DNA of 64,000 nucleotides. It comes from a virus. Positions 30,233-41,200 of the stretch are shown here, piece after piece (position 1 is the stretch's first letter; each line of letters opens with the position of its first letter). The position numbers and the translations under genes were made by a program. The stretch is taken from IMG/VR virus record IMGVR_UViG_3300047546_001733, positions 1 to 64,000 of that record, one strand, 5' to 3'. Below the pieces are notes generated by a model, which did not search any database, was not told where the DNA came from, and was given only the letters and a program-made list of their open reading frames with translations.

Positions 30233-31021
30233 ATGGGAATACCCGTACCGAGTTCAACCGTAATCACCTTGGCGGCGCAAACAATTAGCAGTGAATACTA
30301 CCAAGAGTTTATGCTCAGTGATGAGAATGGTAACATACTTGGTGGAATTAATCCCGCCTCGGTTTCAGTAGCAGTAACAGGTTATAATTCAACCGCTACT
30401 TCTTATCAAGGGACAAGTTTCCCTATTGGCGGTGTTCATATATCAGATTTAACTGGTACAGATTTCACGGAGATGGTAGATGGTGAAACTGCAACAGTTC
30501 GTTTAAATAATCGCCGGGCTATAATGACCGCTACTGATGGTCAAGTAACGACACTCGTAGAATCATTACCTAATAACTATCACGACACTGTTGTGTGTAG
30601 TGGTGCAGTATTTACCACAGCCCTGACTAATGCGTATGCGTCTTTCTTTGACTACAATGCACAAAGTAACGTGCGCTACATCTACGTACCATTAAGTAAA
30701 AGCGGTTGGAGACGTGCGACAGTTTACATTCGTCATAACTTGATTAATGTATCTGATTCACAACCAACAGTTCTACCCATAACTTTATCCGCAGATTTTG
30801 GTCAACTTGATGATGATTTCACTATCAAGTCAGACACAATTAGCGGTGTTGTCTCTGCATACGCATCCAAAGCGTACACTTGTTATTCTTTCAGTGGTAC
30901 GTCAAATGCCAAGGAGTACATTCCAGAATTAGATTCACCCCTTGCTGGAATTATTGTTACTGTTGCACCAAATCAATCAGTAACTGGTAACTATGAAATT
31001 TACATTAGCAAGGGGGCTTAA
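30233..31021 (+). CDS. Hypothetical virion-region protein, 262 aa
   Basis: Not recognised; Ser/Thr-rich, nearly all beta, no membrane part, as in capsid decoration or fibre proteins. TAGGAGG four bases before the ATG. First gene of the virion operon. Confidence 0.65.
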   Translation: MGIPVPSSTVITLAAQTISSEYYQEFMLSDENGNILGGINPASVSVAVTGYNSTATSYQGTSFPIGGVHISDLTGTDFTEMVDGETATVRLNNRRAIMTATDGQVTTLVESLPNNYHDTVVCSGAVFTTALTNAYASFFDYNAQSNVRYIYVPLSKSGWRRATVYIRHNLINVSDSQPTVLPITLSADFGQLDDDFTIKSDTISGVVSAYASKAYTCYSFSGTSNAKEYIPELDSPLAGIIVTVAPNQSVTGNYEIYISKGA

Positions 31022-31569
31022 TGAAAAAAGGTCAATTTGTTGAGTGGGATTCTTCAGGTGGTACTGCCCGTGGTAAGATTGTAGCAATTGTGCGTAACGG
31101 AGACGTTCCGAATATTGATGCAAAAGTCACGGGAAGTCCAGAAGAACCCGCCGCTCGAATTCAAGTATACCGAAAAGATGGTGATGACAACTACGAAGCA
31201 ACTGATACTTTTGTAGGACACAAACTAACGGAACTACGCAGTATTAAATCACTTGCATCTTTAGAAGAACTATCGCCCCGACAGCAATACTTAGTAGAGT
31301 CATATCTAAATACAGTCGAGATGTTCGGTATGTTTAGTAGAGATACTACGTCCGAAGGTGCTCATTATATTGATGCGAGTCAGAATGTATTCGCCTCAGA
31401 GGGACTAGCTTGTAAAAATTGTGCATTTTACGCTGAAGACAGTGGCTCCTGCTCAATTGTTTCAGGTCCCGTTGAGGAAAACGCAGTTTGTAAACTTTGG
31501 ATAATTGAAAACGAGTATTTAGGCGAATCTCCTGAAACTACTGACGATGAAGAGGTCATGGATGAATAA
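31021..31569 (+). CDS. Tudor-like/Cys-motif head-region protein, 182 aa
   Basis: N-terminal KKGQFVEWDSSGGTARGKI resembles the small HVA1/Tudor barrel often fused to head-maturation proteins; the C-terminal half has CKNCAFY...CSI...CKLW, four cysteines able to bind a metal or cluster. Overlaps the scaffold/protease gene. Role unproven. Confidence 0.6.
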   Translation: MKKGQFVEWDSSGGTARGKIVAIVRNGDVPNIDAKVTGSPEEPAARIQVYRKDGDDNYEATDTFVGHKLTELRSIKSLASLEELSPRQQYLVESYLNTVEMFGMFSRDTTSEGAHYIDASQNVFASEGLACKNCAFYAEDSGSCSIVSGPVEENAVCKLWIIENEYLGESPETTDDEEVMDE

Positions 31570-33139
31570 AAATTTTTCAGAAGGTCAGTGGAAAGTAAGT
31601 GGTTCAAGCCGACTTCCTGTTGCTAACGATGAGCAGTGGGATGGTGATAGTGCTCAGAATCAGATATTTTCATTGGCTGGTTTCGACACAGACAATCCTA
31701 AAATAGAGATTGCTAAGCGAGGTTTTCTTGTATATGATGCAAGTAATCCTACGCTTAAAGGTTCATACAAGTTGCCATTCGCAATTGTGCGTGACGGAGA
31801 ATTATACGCATCAACTGCCGGATTGCGAGCCGCATCTCAAAGACTACCACAAACTGATATTCCTACCTCCGTTATGGAAAGTGCCCAACGTGTTCTTGAT
31901 ATGTACAAAAGTAAGGCAGATTCTGCCGCTAAGTACGCAAACATAAACTTTTCACCACCTGATGGAGTTGCATCGGCCGCTAAAAGAGGGCTAGAACTTC
32001 ACGAAAAGGGGTTGAGCGGTTCTGGGTTGGAGTCAGCTACCGTCCTATGGGCAAGAAAGTATGTGAATGGTGAGTCTGTTAGTCCAGCACGGGCGAGAAT
32101 GGGTAACCGATTTTTCGGTAGAAATGCCCGTTTTGCTAACGCCCCTAAAGACTCTCCCGCATGGGTTTCATGGCTTCTTTGGGGTGGTAGTGCTGGTAAG
32201 TCGTGGTTTTCAAAACTTGTGGCACAAATGGATGCCGCAGATAAAAAAACATCTGCCACTATTCATGGTTTTATAAAAGTTGCCGAATTAAATATACAAA
32301 ATCCATTTTTAAAAGAAGTAGAATTAATACTTACCGACTTCGAGCCAAACTCTAATCGTGAGGGTATTCGTCGTAGTGAGGCACAAAATATTATAAAAAC
32401 CGCCCTCTACACCCCAATTAAAATTGCAATTTCAGATACTGATTATGCTGGTCATAAAGATGCGGTTCCCATTGGACCAATTACCAGTGTGTACGAAGAT
32501 ACGCACGACGGTAAACCAGTAATTAAAGCAAAAGCCGTTATATGGACTGACGAGTATAATGACGTTTATGAAATCCTAAAAGCCCAGTCTAGCGAACGAG
32601 AGTATATCGGAACTTCGTGGGAAATTTACTACGAATCCGCCACAGCAGAAAACGGCGTTAACTGGCTTAATAATGTTATATTTGCAGGAACTTGTATTGT
32701 CGATGTCCCTGCATACGGTGACAGAACTAAACTTCTTAGTAAGGTAGCAGAAAAACAAATGAATGAACTAAATGAACAACTCGAGCAGTTGCAGAAGCAA
32801 CTAGCCGAAAGGGAGACTGAACTCGATGAGCTACGGAAAGAAATCAATGCCTACAAAGCAGAAGCCGATGCCAAAGCCCAAGCCGAAAAGCGGCAAAATG
32901 TAGTTGTAAAACTACTTAAGGCTGGATTTACGCAAGCTGAGGTTGACGAAAAAATTGAATTTTATACAAGTCTTGAAGATTCTCTTTTTGATAAGATTAT
33001 TGTAGATTTTGTGCGTAATCGCACCGAAGCCTCACAAAGTTCAAATCAAGTCCCGGTAATTCCTGAGGTAGGTGGTTCACATACACCCCTTTCACCGAAG
33101 CAAATTGCCCAAGAGTTTAAGAAACTCAAAGCTAAGTAA
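31562..33139 (+). CDS. Head maturation protease/scaffold fusion, 525 aa
   Basis: Three parts: N-terminal domain (to about 120), a middle segment of a type seen in phage head proteins (AAKRGLELHEKG... to SWLLWGGSAGKSW), a beta-rich protease-like domain (about 220-390), and a scaffold-like C-terminal coiled coil rich in Glu/Gln/Lys (about 395-450). ATG at 31562 has GAGG 6 nt upstream, better than 31547. Precedes the capsid gene as expected. Confidence 0.65.
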   Translation: MNKNFSEGQWKVSGSSRLPVANDEQWDGDSAQNQIFSLAGFDTDNPKIEIAKRGFLVYDASNPTLKGSYKLPFAIVRDGELYASTAGLRAASQRLPQTDIPTSVMESAQRVLDMYKSKADSAAKYANINFSPPDGVASAAKRGLELHEKGLSGSGLESATVLWARKYVNGESVSPARARMGNRFFGRNARFANAPKDSPAWVSWLLWGGSAGKSWFSKLVAQMDAADKKTSATIHGFIKVAELNIQNPFLKEVELILTDFEPNSNREGIRRSEAQNIIKTALYTPIKIAISDTDYAGHKDAVPIGPITSVYEDTHDGKPVIKAKAVIWTDEYNDVYEILKAQSSEREYIGTSWEIYYESATAENGVNWLNNVIFAGTCIVDVPAYGDRTKLLSKVAEKQMNELNEQLEQLQKQLAERETELDELRKEINAYKAEADAKAQAEKRQNVVVKLLKAGFTQAEVDEKIEFYTSLEDSLFDKIIVDFVRNRTEASQSSNQVPVIPEVGGSHTPLSPKQIAQEFKKLKAK

Positions 33140-33166
33140 TTATAATAAACGAGGTATAACAAAAAA

Positions 33167-33697
33167 ATGGCTGTACTAGTAACTACTCTACGTTCTCGCC
33201 AAGCCGTGGCTAACTCGACTCTTATTGAGGGTCGTGCCGTCGTGGTTGGTACAAGTGGCGTTCGAGAAGACCTTCCAATTGCTTCATATGCAAGTGCAAA
33301 TACAACTCAGGGAGTTTACGTGGCATTTTTCCCGCCCGATAATTTCCCCCGTCCTACATATGCAAGTATGTACACTGCTCCATATAAGCAGACCTACAAT
33401 CTAAACAACAACGCTCTTTACGGTAGCCCCACATTCAACGAGTTGCAATATCTTGTTCCTCGCAGTCAGTGGAAAGAGCCTTCAATTTACTCAGGCGAAC
33501 TAGTTGCCTTACACTGGGGTAGAGTTGGCATAACATCTAGTTGTTTCACAAACGAGGCAGACATTCGCGTGCCCGGTAACAAAGTGAAGGTCGGTACAAG
33601 CGGACTATTCATTCACGCAAACAACGGTACAAATGCCTGTGGTGAAGTTGAGCGATACGACGCTGATAACGGCGTGCTTTACATAATTCTTTACTAA
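33167..33697 (+). CDS. Putative capsid decoration protein, 176 aa
   Basis: Not recognised by motif; beta-rich, Ala/Gly/Asn-rich, lies between scaffold and major capsid genes where decoration proteins are common. Confidence 0.5.
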   Translation: MAVLVTTLRSRQAVANSTLIEGRAVVVGTSGVREDLPIASYASANTTQGVYVAFFPPDNFPRPTYASMYTAPYKQTYNLNNNALYGSPTFNELQYLVPRSQWKEPSIYSGELVALHWGRVGITSSCFTNEADIRVPGNKVKVGTSGLFIHANNGTNACGEVERYDADNGVLYIILY

Positions 33698-33723
33698 CTA
33701 AACTTGGAGAAAACATAAAATAA

Positions 33724-34671
33724 ATGGATAACAAAGAACTACAAAAGGCGATTGCTGAAACAGCAAAGACCGCTGGTCAGAGTGCCACTAAGCGTTCAGC
33801 TTACGCTGAGTTGATGATTGAGCTTGTGGAGCCTAATCACCTAACCTTAGAACTCTTCCGAACATTCATGCCAGCACGCCAAGCAAATCTAGGTGATGTA
33901 CCTGTAAAGCGTGTGCGTCGTGGGCGATACCCAGTGCAGAGTATGGTGCCCAACACTGCTCACTTGGTTGCTAACCCACCGGATGTGCAGGATTACCACA
34001 CGTTCATCTTTGACCGCTTGATTACTGGTGTGCGTGAGTCAACGTGGAATCTTGAAAACAACCCAATTACGACAACAGAGAATATCCGTAACGGTATGCG
34101 GGCTGACCTCAGCGATGCAGTAATCGCTAAGATTTTCTCACTACTTTCGACAACATGGAATGCTACCGACACACCTTCAAATTATTCGACCACTTCGGCA
34201 CTTACATACACTCAACTGGACACCATGATTGAGAACGTTATGTATACCGCAGGTGATGTGAAGGCTATTATCGGTACAAGACGTGCCGTGCGTGACATCT
34301 ACGAATTCGCAGGTTTCCGTGAGTACGCCTATGCCGCAGGTGGGCAGAATAACATCGCTTACCCAGTGAATCCTTTCCTACTTGAATACCTAAACACAAA
34401 CAGAGTATCAGTCTATAAGGGCGTGCCCATTATCGAACTTCCTCAGGTGTTTAGAAACAGACTACCCAATCTACGTGAGGCACTTATCCCTGAGGATAAG
34501 ATTCTAGTGATTGGCGCAGATGCTGGTGAAATTTTGATGTACGGTGACATTACGTACCAAGATTATACTGATATGACTGTTCAACCTGCTGACTACGTTC
34601 TTCATGGATGGATGCAGTATGGTTTGGTTGTGGATATGCCCGAAAACATTGGTGTAATTAAACTTACTTAA
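33724..34671 (+). CDS. Major capsid protein, 315 aa
   Basis: HK97-fold capsid subunit by size, position and pattern: helical N-arm, ...PVKRVRRGRYPV..., a spine-helix region, and a C-terminal strand ending MPENIGVIKLT typical of these proteins. A hairpin after its stop would favour high expression of this gene over downstream ones. Confidence 0.75.
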   Translation: MDNKELQKAIAETAKTAGQSATKRSAYAELMIELVEPNHLTLELFRTFMPARQANLGDVPVKRVRRGRYPVQSMVPNTAHLVANPPDVQDYHTFIFDRLITGVRESTWNLENNPITTTENIRNGMRADLSDAVIAKIFSLLSTTWNATDTPSNYSTTSALTYTQLDTMIENVMYTAGDVKAIIGTRRAVRDIYEFAGFREYAYAAGGQNNIAYPVNPFLLEYLNTNRVSVYKGVPIIELPQVFRNRLPNLREALIPEDKILVIGADAGEILMYGDITYQDYTDMTVQPADYVLHGWMQYGLVVDMPENIGVIKLT

Positions 34672-34686
34672 CCATAATGAAAGGAT

Positions 34687-34712
34687 GAGGGGGTTTTACC
34701 ACCCCCTCTTTA
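34687..34712 (+). terminator. Hairpin after capsid gene
   Basis: GAGGGGG/CCCCCTC stem followed by TTTAAGG; likely a partial terminator that sets capsid excess. Confidence 0.7.
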
Positions 34713-34721
34713 AGGAAGAAT

Positions 34722-35225
34722 ATGTCTACTAACAATATTTATGTGGGTATTGACAACACTATTCATACAAAGTACGCAAAAGTACCTTTGCATATGGTAG
34801 GTGGTGTTCGTTTAAATCCCAACGACCTTACTCAAAAAGTTCCTTGGATTTTACAGACAAGTCCACTGAATTATGACCCAGTAACAAAAAAAGTTAATTT
34901 TGTGTATGAAGACGAGGTTATTGAGTTGTACTCAAAAAAAGAGCATGATGCGTTTCTCCGTCTTAATCAAAAATTACTTGAACAAGGACTGCTTAAAGTT
35001 TTTGAGGAAAGTCAAGAATCTGTGAATGTGGAAAACACTATTCCAGACAGCGAACTAGAAAAGATTGCGAGCCTTCGCTCCACATTCAACGACACAGTCG
35101 ATAAACTTACTAGTGTAGTAACACTAGAGCGTTTGAAAAAAATCGCTATAAATTCCGGTAAGTCAATTAAAAAAATCCAGTATATTGACTCCCGAATTGA
35201 GGCACTAACAGATGGGGATAGTTAA
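34722..35225 (+). CDS. Head-tail region protein, 167 aa
   Basis: Not recognised; beta N-terminus, helical C-terminus. Position just after the capsid suggests a head-completion or connector role. Confidence 0.5.
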   Translation: MSTNNIYVGIDNTIHTKYAKVPLHMVGGVRLNPNDLTQKVPWILQTSPLNYDPVTKKVNFVYEDEVIELYSKKEHDAFLRLNQKLLEQGLLKVFEESQESVNVENTIPDSELEKIASLRSTFNDTVDKLTSVVTLERLKKIAINSGKSIKKIQYIDSRIEALTDGDS

Positions 35226-35592
35226 TCCAAACGACATACTTTTAATACGCCAGAAAGCAGAAGATTTTCTTCTTAGTACTGCTTCCTTAGTGAAATTTAC
35301 AGGAGTTTCTTCAGTAGATGGCGCAATTGTAAATACCTATTCTGCTCCTGAGTCAATAGCTTGTAGAATTTTAAACCGTTCAGGTGACGTTACCTCATCG
35401 GTATCTGCTCAGTTTCGAGCATTACAGCAAAGTACATCAAGGCAGTTATATAGATTGCAGATTCCATACGCAACTACCGTTACCACAAAAGATAAAATTA
35501 TCTATAATAATAAAACGTATTTAATTAAATACGTACCAATTAAACACGAAATGATGGGTGCCCAGATTGTCTTCATCGAGGAACTTGACTAA
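35212..35592 (+). CDS. Putative head closure protein, 126 aa
   Basis: Small beta-rich protein with the layout of head-tail stopper/adaptor proteins (N-terminal helix, then a barrel ending LIKYVPIKHEMMGAQIVFIEEL). Overlaps the previous gene by 14 nt. Confidence 0.6.
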   Translation: MGIVNPNDILLIRQKAEDFLLSTASLVKFTGVSSVDGAIVNTYSAPESIACRILNRSGDVTSSVSAQFRALQQSTSRQLYRLQIPYATTVTTKDKIIYNNKTYLIKYVPIKHEMMGAQIVFIEELD

Positions 35593-36593
35593 TGGCTAAA
35601 CTTTCTGTTGACATAAGAGCAAGGTCAGCTAACATGGACAATGCAAGAATAATTGTTCAAAATTTAGTACAAATAATTCCGGTAATAATAAACACATACA
35701 AAAGCACTGCTTTTTACTCAGCTAAGGCTATTGCACCGCAAGGACCAGAGCAACGAGAGGGGTATGAAGCACTTTTAAATTATACAATACGGAAACCAAA
35801 AAATAGGTCTACATCTTTGGTAAATAGTATATTTTTACGAAGTGCTCCCGATAATTTATCATTTTCTATAGGTGCAGAAAATAATGCGCCGGACGGTGTT
35901 AAAGTTATTATGCAGGAATACGGGTACCCGTATGATACGACTGACGATAGTAGTGAAGACGACGATGACACCGACTCCGAGAAAACTGGATTAAGAAGAG
36001 GTTTTAAACCATACCCACCAAATCCTAAAAATTCAAAAAAATACAGAAAATTAGAAAACGCTGATATTCGTGGCGTAGGTTATCTTCGCGCCGGTCTTGT
36101 TTCTGCCTCAAAAGCCCTTGCATTTGGTAATGCCGGCTCTGCTAACAGAAGTGACTCTCTCAGAGTACCCTATGTTAGTAAAGCTGACGTAGTAAACTAT
36201 CAAAACATTGTTAAAGATAATATTGCACTGGCTATTCAGAAATTTGTAATAGATTACGCAAAAGGAAGGGTTAACTTTAGCGGAGTTGGACTTGGTACAA
36301 TAAAAGAACCTACGACATCAAGCACCGGTGCCTCTAAAGTACCATTTTCGCAAGGTCTAATTGACGACGCAAAAACCAGATTAGGTTATTTTGTGGGTCC
36401 CTATAATAAACTGAACCTTCAAGAGTTTACACCTATATCTAAGTACACAAGTAAATTCGGTACAGTTATAATAGACTTTGATGGATTACTCGATATAGCA
36501 AGTAACTTTGGCGCATTTAATACTCGAACTCTTAGTCGTAGAACTAGTTTTACGGGTAGAGAAAAAGCACCCCGAAGAGATTTTTTAATTTAG
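35592..36593 (+). CDS. Putative neck/tail-joining protein, 333 aa
   Basis: HK97 gp10-like position. N-terminal helix, RA..I.P.GP..REG.E pattern of tail-completion proteins, an acidic insertion (SSEDDDDTDSE, about residues 119-129), basic C-terminus. Assignment rests mainly on order. Confidence 0.5.
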   Translation: MAKLSVDIRARSANMDNARIIVQNLVQIIPVIINTYKSTAFYSAKAIAPQGPEQREGYEALLNYTIRKPKNRSTSLVNSIFLRSAPDNLSFSIGAENNAPDGVKVIMQEYGYPYDTTDDSSEDDDDTDSEKTGLRRGFKPYPPNPKNSKKYRKLENADIRGVGYLRAGLVSASKALAFGNAGSANRSDSLRVPYVSKADVVNYQNIVKDNIALAIQKFVIDYAKGRVNFSGVGLGTIKEPTTSSTGASKVPFSQGLIDDAKTRLGYFVGPYNKLNLQEFTPISKYTSKFGTVIIDFDGLLDIASNFGAFNTRTLSRRTSFTGREKAPRRDFLI

Positions 36594-36603
36594 GAAAATA
36601 TAA

Positions 36604-37035
36604 ATGTTCGACCCAAAATTATACGCAAATATATGGCAGTTTATTGGGCGTTCGTTGAGCGGTGTTTACCCAGTGTATAGCGGTCGAGTATACTATCAAG
36701 CCGCCCCGATTAATACAGAATTTCCAATTCTAGTGTATCAACCGCTTGTCAATCAATCCTACGCAAACCTTATGCTTAATGATAGTTACTGGGAGGGAAT
36801 GATAACCTTTCGTTCTATCGGGACAAGTTTTCAAGAAGCTCAACAAAAACTCACGCAAGTGGTAAACGCACTTTCCACCGTACAAACAATAACTGTTAGC
36901 GGAGTAGATGTTCCACACACAGTTAAATACTGTGTTTCTGAAGTACCAAGTTTTCCAGTAGAGCGGCTAAGTGAAGGATATGTTTACACAGCGGCTGTTA
37001 CGATGGAATCTTACATATTCCCAAATGATTACTAG
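36604..37035 (+). CDS. Putative tail terminator protein, 143 aa
   Basis: Size and alpha/beta pattern of tail terminators, directly before the tail tube gene: helical start, then YPVLVYQ-like strands and a late SFPVERLSEGY segment. Confidence 0.55.
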   Translation: MFDPKLYANIWQFIGRSLSGVYPVYSGRVYYQAAPINTEFPILVYQPLVNQSYANLMLNDSYWEGMITFRSIGTSFQEAQQKLTQVVNALSTVQTITVSGVDVPHTVKYCVSEVPSFPVERLSEGYVYTAAVTMESYIFPNDY

Positions 37036-37049
37036 GAGAATCACAAACA

Positions 37050-37493
37050 ATGACAATTATCAAAGGTCTAGACGGTTGGCTTAAAATTAAGACGAGCGCA
37101 ACTGGTTACGAAAATGCTCGATTTGTTTCTCAGTGGCAAGCAACTCTTAATGCCACGTCGGTAGACGCTGGACCATTTCTTAACGATGACGGTAAGATTT
37201 ACTCTTTCACCACGTCAAAGAGAATCACAGGTTCATTTGATGTTACACTACCAACAAACCGCACAGAAGTTCACACAGCACTAATTAATGCGGCAAACAG
37301 TGGTATTGAGGTAGGTCTGAGACTTATTTCAAAAGGTGGTTACACTTGGGATGTTCCGAGTGGTATTCTAGGCAGTTACAATATTACAAATGCTGCCGGG
37401 GGAGCCGTTACAATGTCATTTAATTTCACTGATAACGGTGGTTTTACGGTGTATAACTCAACAACAACCAACTCTAATACAGAGAACCCGTAA
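37050..37493 (+). CDS. Major tail tube protein, 147 aa
   Basis: Beta-sandwich protein of typical tube size; W-L-KIKTS start, DVTLPTNRTEVH and late IT.A.GGAVTMSFNFT strands. Followed by a strong terminator and the tail chaperones, as usual. Confidence 0.7.
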   Translation: MTIIKGLDGWLKIKTSATGYENARFVSQWQATLNATSVDAGPFLNDDGKIYSFTTSKRITGSFDVTLPTNRTEVHTALINAANSGIEVGLRLISKGGYTWDVPSGILGSYNITNAAGGAVTMSFNFTDNGGFTVYNSTTTNSNTENP

Positions 37494-37503
37494 CTCATAT
37501 TAT

Positions 37504-37541
37504 AAAACCCCCCAATATTTTTGGGGGGTTAAAATTTTTTT
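37504..37541 (+). terminator. Terminator after tail tube gene
   Basis: Perfect AACCCCCCAA/TTGGGGGGTT stem followed by AAAA and a seven-T run. Confidence 0.85.
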
Positions 37542-37552
37542 AAGGAGAGCTT

Positions 37553-37957
37553 ATGATTGACTTTGCAGTCGGTTCAGGTGATTACTATGATGACGTAGGG
37601 GAGTTTTTGCGAGATGACCCCACAATTGAGACTGACATTACTATTATCGGTATGAGTAAAAGATTGAGAATTCGTGCCCTATCTTTTGCACAGATGGAAA
37701 GAGTGAATAAACTCGCCACTAATTCAGAGGGCACTATTGATAATACTGAATTTGTTTTACATACAATTGTAGAAGGAGTCGTGCGCCCTAAGATGAACTA
37801 CGCCCAAGTTCAATCACTTGTAAATGCACACGGAGAAACGGTGAAAACACTTGCAGAAAACATTTGGCAAATTGGAAAAATTTCAAAAGGAACTTTCCAG
37901 CAATATATCCAGTCAGTACAAGAGCTTAAAACCGTATCGGATGCTGAAAAACAATAA
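37553..37957 (+). CDS. Tail assembly chaperone (G-like), 134 aa
   Basis: Small mostly helical protein between tail tube and tape measure. N-terminal acidic segment, then strands of a typical chaperone. Ends in GAA-AAA-CAA-TAA, overlapping the next gene. Confidence 0.65.
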   Translation: MIDFAVGSGDYYDDVGEFLRDDPTIETDITIIGMSKRLRIRALSFAQMERVNKLATNSEGTIDNTEFVLHTIVEGVVRPKMNYAQVQSLVNAHGETVKTLAENIWQIGKISKGTFQQYIQSVQELKTVSDAEKQ

Positions 37958-38228
37958 TGGTATTCATTTAACGGTTTCATACGCAAAATACGTTTTTGAT
38001 GAAGTCTGCTCTTGGATAGCTTTTTTTACTGAAGACGATAAAGTAAATACTCTTCACGCAAAAAGAATTGGTAAACTAAACACACTTGATATAGACGTAT
38101 TACTATCGGTTACAACCCGAGTAAATCAATATAACACAAATCGTAAAAAACGAGAACTTGAACAGCAAGAGCAGAAGGAAATACAGGAAGAGGAGATGCT
38201 GGTTCAGTCATTGTTAACGGAGAAATAA
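37941..38228 (+). CDS. Tail assembly chaperone (T part), 95 aa
   Basis: Open frame continues far upstream in the +1 frame relative to the G-like gene. It may be read by a +1 (or -2) shift at the A5 run before the G-like stop, or start at the ATG at 37941, which has only a weak GGA. C-terminal part is charged and coiled (Glu/Gln-rich). Confidence 0.6.
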   Translation: MLKNNNGIHLTVSYAKYVFDEVCSWIAFFTEDDKVNTLHAKRIGKLNTLDIDVLLSVTTRVNQYNTNRKKRELEQQEQKEIQEEEMLVQSLLTEK

Positions 38229-38229
38229 A

Positions 38230-41200
38230 ATGGCTGGTATAAATATACCCATATCATTTACTACTGCTGGTGCAGAGGATGTTTTAAGAGCAATTTCTTC
38301 AATAGAAACGAAGTTAAAATCATTGTCTGTACCCTCCTCATCAAAATTATTTGGTGGCGGTATTGACAAGGCATTTCCTGCGGCAACAACAATTACCGGT
38401 GGTATACTTGATGCAAGCGGACAAACGGGTGAAAAAAGAAAACAACTCTTTGATATACTTAGTGCGTCCAGTACAAGAACACTGAGCACTGGTGAACTCT
38501 CTCAAGTTGAAACCCTATTAAAAACGCTCTCTGGAAAACTTAGTGCTACCCAGAAAAAATTCCTTGAAGAGGTTATACAAAATCAAAAGAGCACTATAAA
38601 TTCTTTTGTAAGAGCCGCAGAAGCCGGTGGTTTTTCAGTTTTAGAAGGAAAAGATGGTAAGCGTAAACTAAACTTTGAAAATTTAAAAAAGGCTATTTTA
38701 GCAAATATACAAAGTTTACGTGAGGCGTATGTATTAAGTGAAAAAGACATCGCTGAAATAGACGCACTCATCTCAAAAAATGACACCGCCGGTATTATAG
38801 GATTACTCGAGAAAGTACGAAGTTCTGACCGTATAACTGAACGACTTAAAAATGACCCAAAGTCAGGTCAAGACCCTCAGTTTAATCAAGACATAGCCAA
38901 TTTCAAAGCAAAACTTACCCCTCAATCACGTAAGGCTTTTCAAAAGGCACTTGACGAGATAATAGACGCTTTTCTTGCAGAGGCTATTAAAGCAGCTAAA
39001 GAAACAAAAGCAGACCCAGCTACTAAACCTAAAAGAAGCGAACGCAAGAAAGTAGCAAAAGAAGTACCGGTAGCTGAAGAAGAAACGCCGGTAGTAACAC
39101 CACCAGAACCCAAACGCCGTCCAAAAAGAATAGACTCTTCTACTTCTGGAGTAAGATACGGTAGGTTTGATACTTCAGGAATGGGTGGTGGTGGTAGTGG
39201 TGGTGGTATTGTTCCACCCACAGGTGGTGGTGGTTACAATTTTGACGGCGGCGAGATTGAAGATTATTTTGACCGTGTTCGAAGACGCTTCGGAAGAATC
39301 ACAGCCAGTTTTCAAGCCGCTAATGCAGTAGCAAGAGATAGCCTTCGCACAATTACACCCGAATCAGTTGAGGAGTTCTTAACTGTTTTTCGAAAAAACC
39401 TTGTACAATTTCGTCAGGGAACTGAGCAAATTCTTGTTGAGGAAGGACCACTTCGGGACTTAGACCCCGAAGTAAGTCGTCGTTTATCCGAAAGAATTGT
39501 GGGTGTGGCAACCTCAGCAGAGTTTGGTAATCTTAGTCAAGAACAACAGGCTCAAAGAGCAAGAGTACTGGGAAGAGAGTCACTTGACGAATTCTTTCCT
39601 GATTTGGACTCTGAAACTGCTGAACGTGCACTTAGGGTCTTTAGTCAACAAGTTCTAGCAACGACAAAAGAGTTTAAGGTTGTTACAGAAACTATTGACA
39701 ATATTAATGCTGAACTTTCAAGAACTGCAAGGATTGAGGCGGAGGAGTTAATTCAACAAGGTCGTGCTACAGGAGACCAACGATATTTTGAAGAAGCCCG
39801 CCGCCGTAACCGTCAGAGAAGAGTTCTTTTTGTTGGTAAAGACTTAGAAGTACAATCTAAAGCCGAAGAAGACTTAACAGATGAGGAACGCGCTTCTCTA
39901 CCATCTAAAGTAAACTACGATATTGAGTCAAATAAAAGAACAGTAAATCGTGGTATTCTACAAGCGATGGGCAGACCAAGGGGTATTTTTGAACAGGTAG
40001 CTACGTTAGGTGGGCGAGTTGCGGCTATTTTCTCGTTAGTACAGTTTACAATTGGTAACGCAGTGATGCAGTTACAGCAGTTCACTGAACAAGCAAATCA
40101 ACTCGAACGTGTTTCAGCAACAGTTGGAGCTTTAGCAGGAAATTTTGAAAGTTTTTCTGGTGCATTGGACTTAGCGGCTACACAGCAACGTAAGTTTGGT
40201 GGTACTCTAGAAGAAAACCTACAAGGTCTTACGTCGCTTATACCTGTGTCAAAGCGGTACAACGCAGACTTAGAACAGTTAGATAATATTGCACGCAGAC
40301 TCGCTATTGTTGACCCATTACAGGGATTTAGCGGGGCGGCAATTGCTCTTAAAGAATTCTTTTCAGGTGACATTACATCCCTATCCCGTAGATTTGAAAT
40401 TGACCGTGCCACACTTAATAGCATTAAAGAAGCCGGCGATAAAACAGCGCAGTTACAGAAACTAGACGAAGTTCTTAATAAACTTGGTATTTCCAATGAA
40501 GTGCTAAATGCAAGAACACAAACAACTGCCGCAGTTTTTGATAGATTAGGTGGAACAACATCTAACCTAAGTGCATCTTTTGGCTTCTTAATTCAAGAGG
40601 CAATTGCCCCGAGTGCAGGAGCACTAGACCGCTGGCTTGGTCAATGGTCATACTTGACTGCTCAGATAGTAGAAGACAAAGCACTTCTTTTAGAAGTTTC
40701 TAAGGGATTTGCTGAAATAAACAAAATAGTCCGTGAGTACCTAAATCTCCCCGTTGGTGACCGCACTGTAAAGCAACTAGAGGAAATTCAAATTGCTCAG
40801 AATGAAGTTATACGAAAGTATAACGAGGCAAGAGATACCCAAGTTAAGTTTATTAAAGATGCAGAAACCGCCCTCCAGCTAGCACGAATAGCCGCCGAAG
40901 GTGGACCAAACAACATTTTAGCAGACTTAGCAAATGTTTATAGCGAGGATGAAGTCTTTGGATTAGTTGGGATGGATGACCGCCAGTTCCGCACAATGGT
41001 TTTACAAGCCGAGGCTTTGACATCCTTAAGAGATGAACTGATTGGCTGGTTAAATACTCCTTGGGGTTTACAAGGGGCTATTATTAATGAAAATTTTAGT
41101 CCGGAACAAAGTGCCTTACTTGTAGAAATACTTGACCAGCTGGTAACCAAAAGAAATGACCTGAGTGAGGCTGACCGTGAAACATTATTTGCAGACGTTA

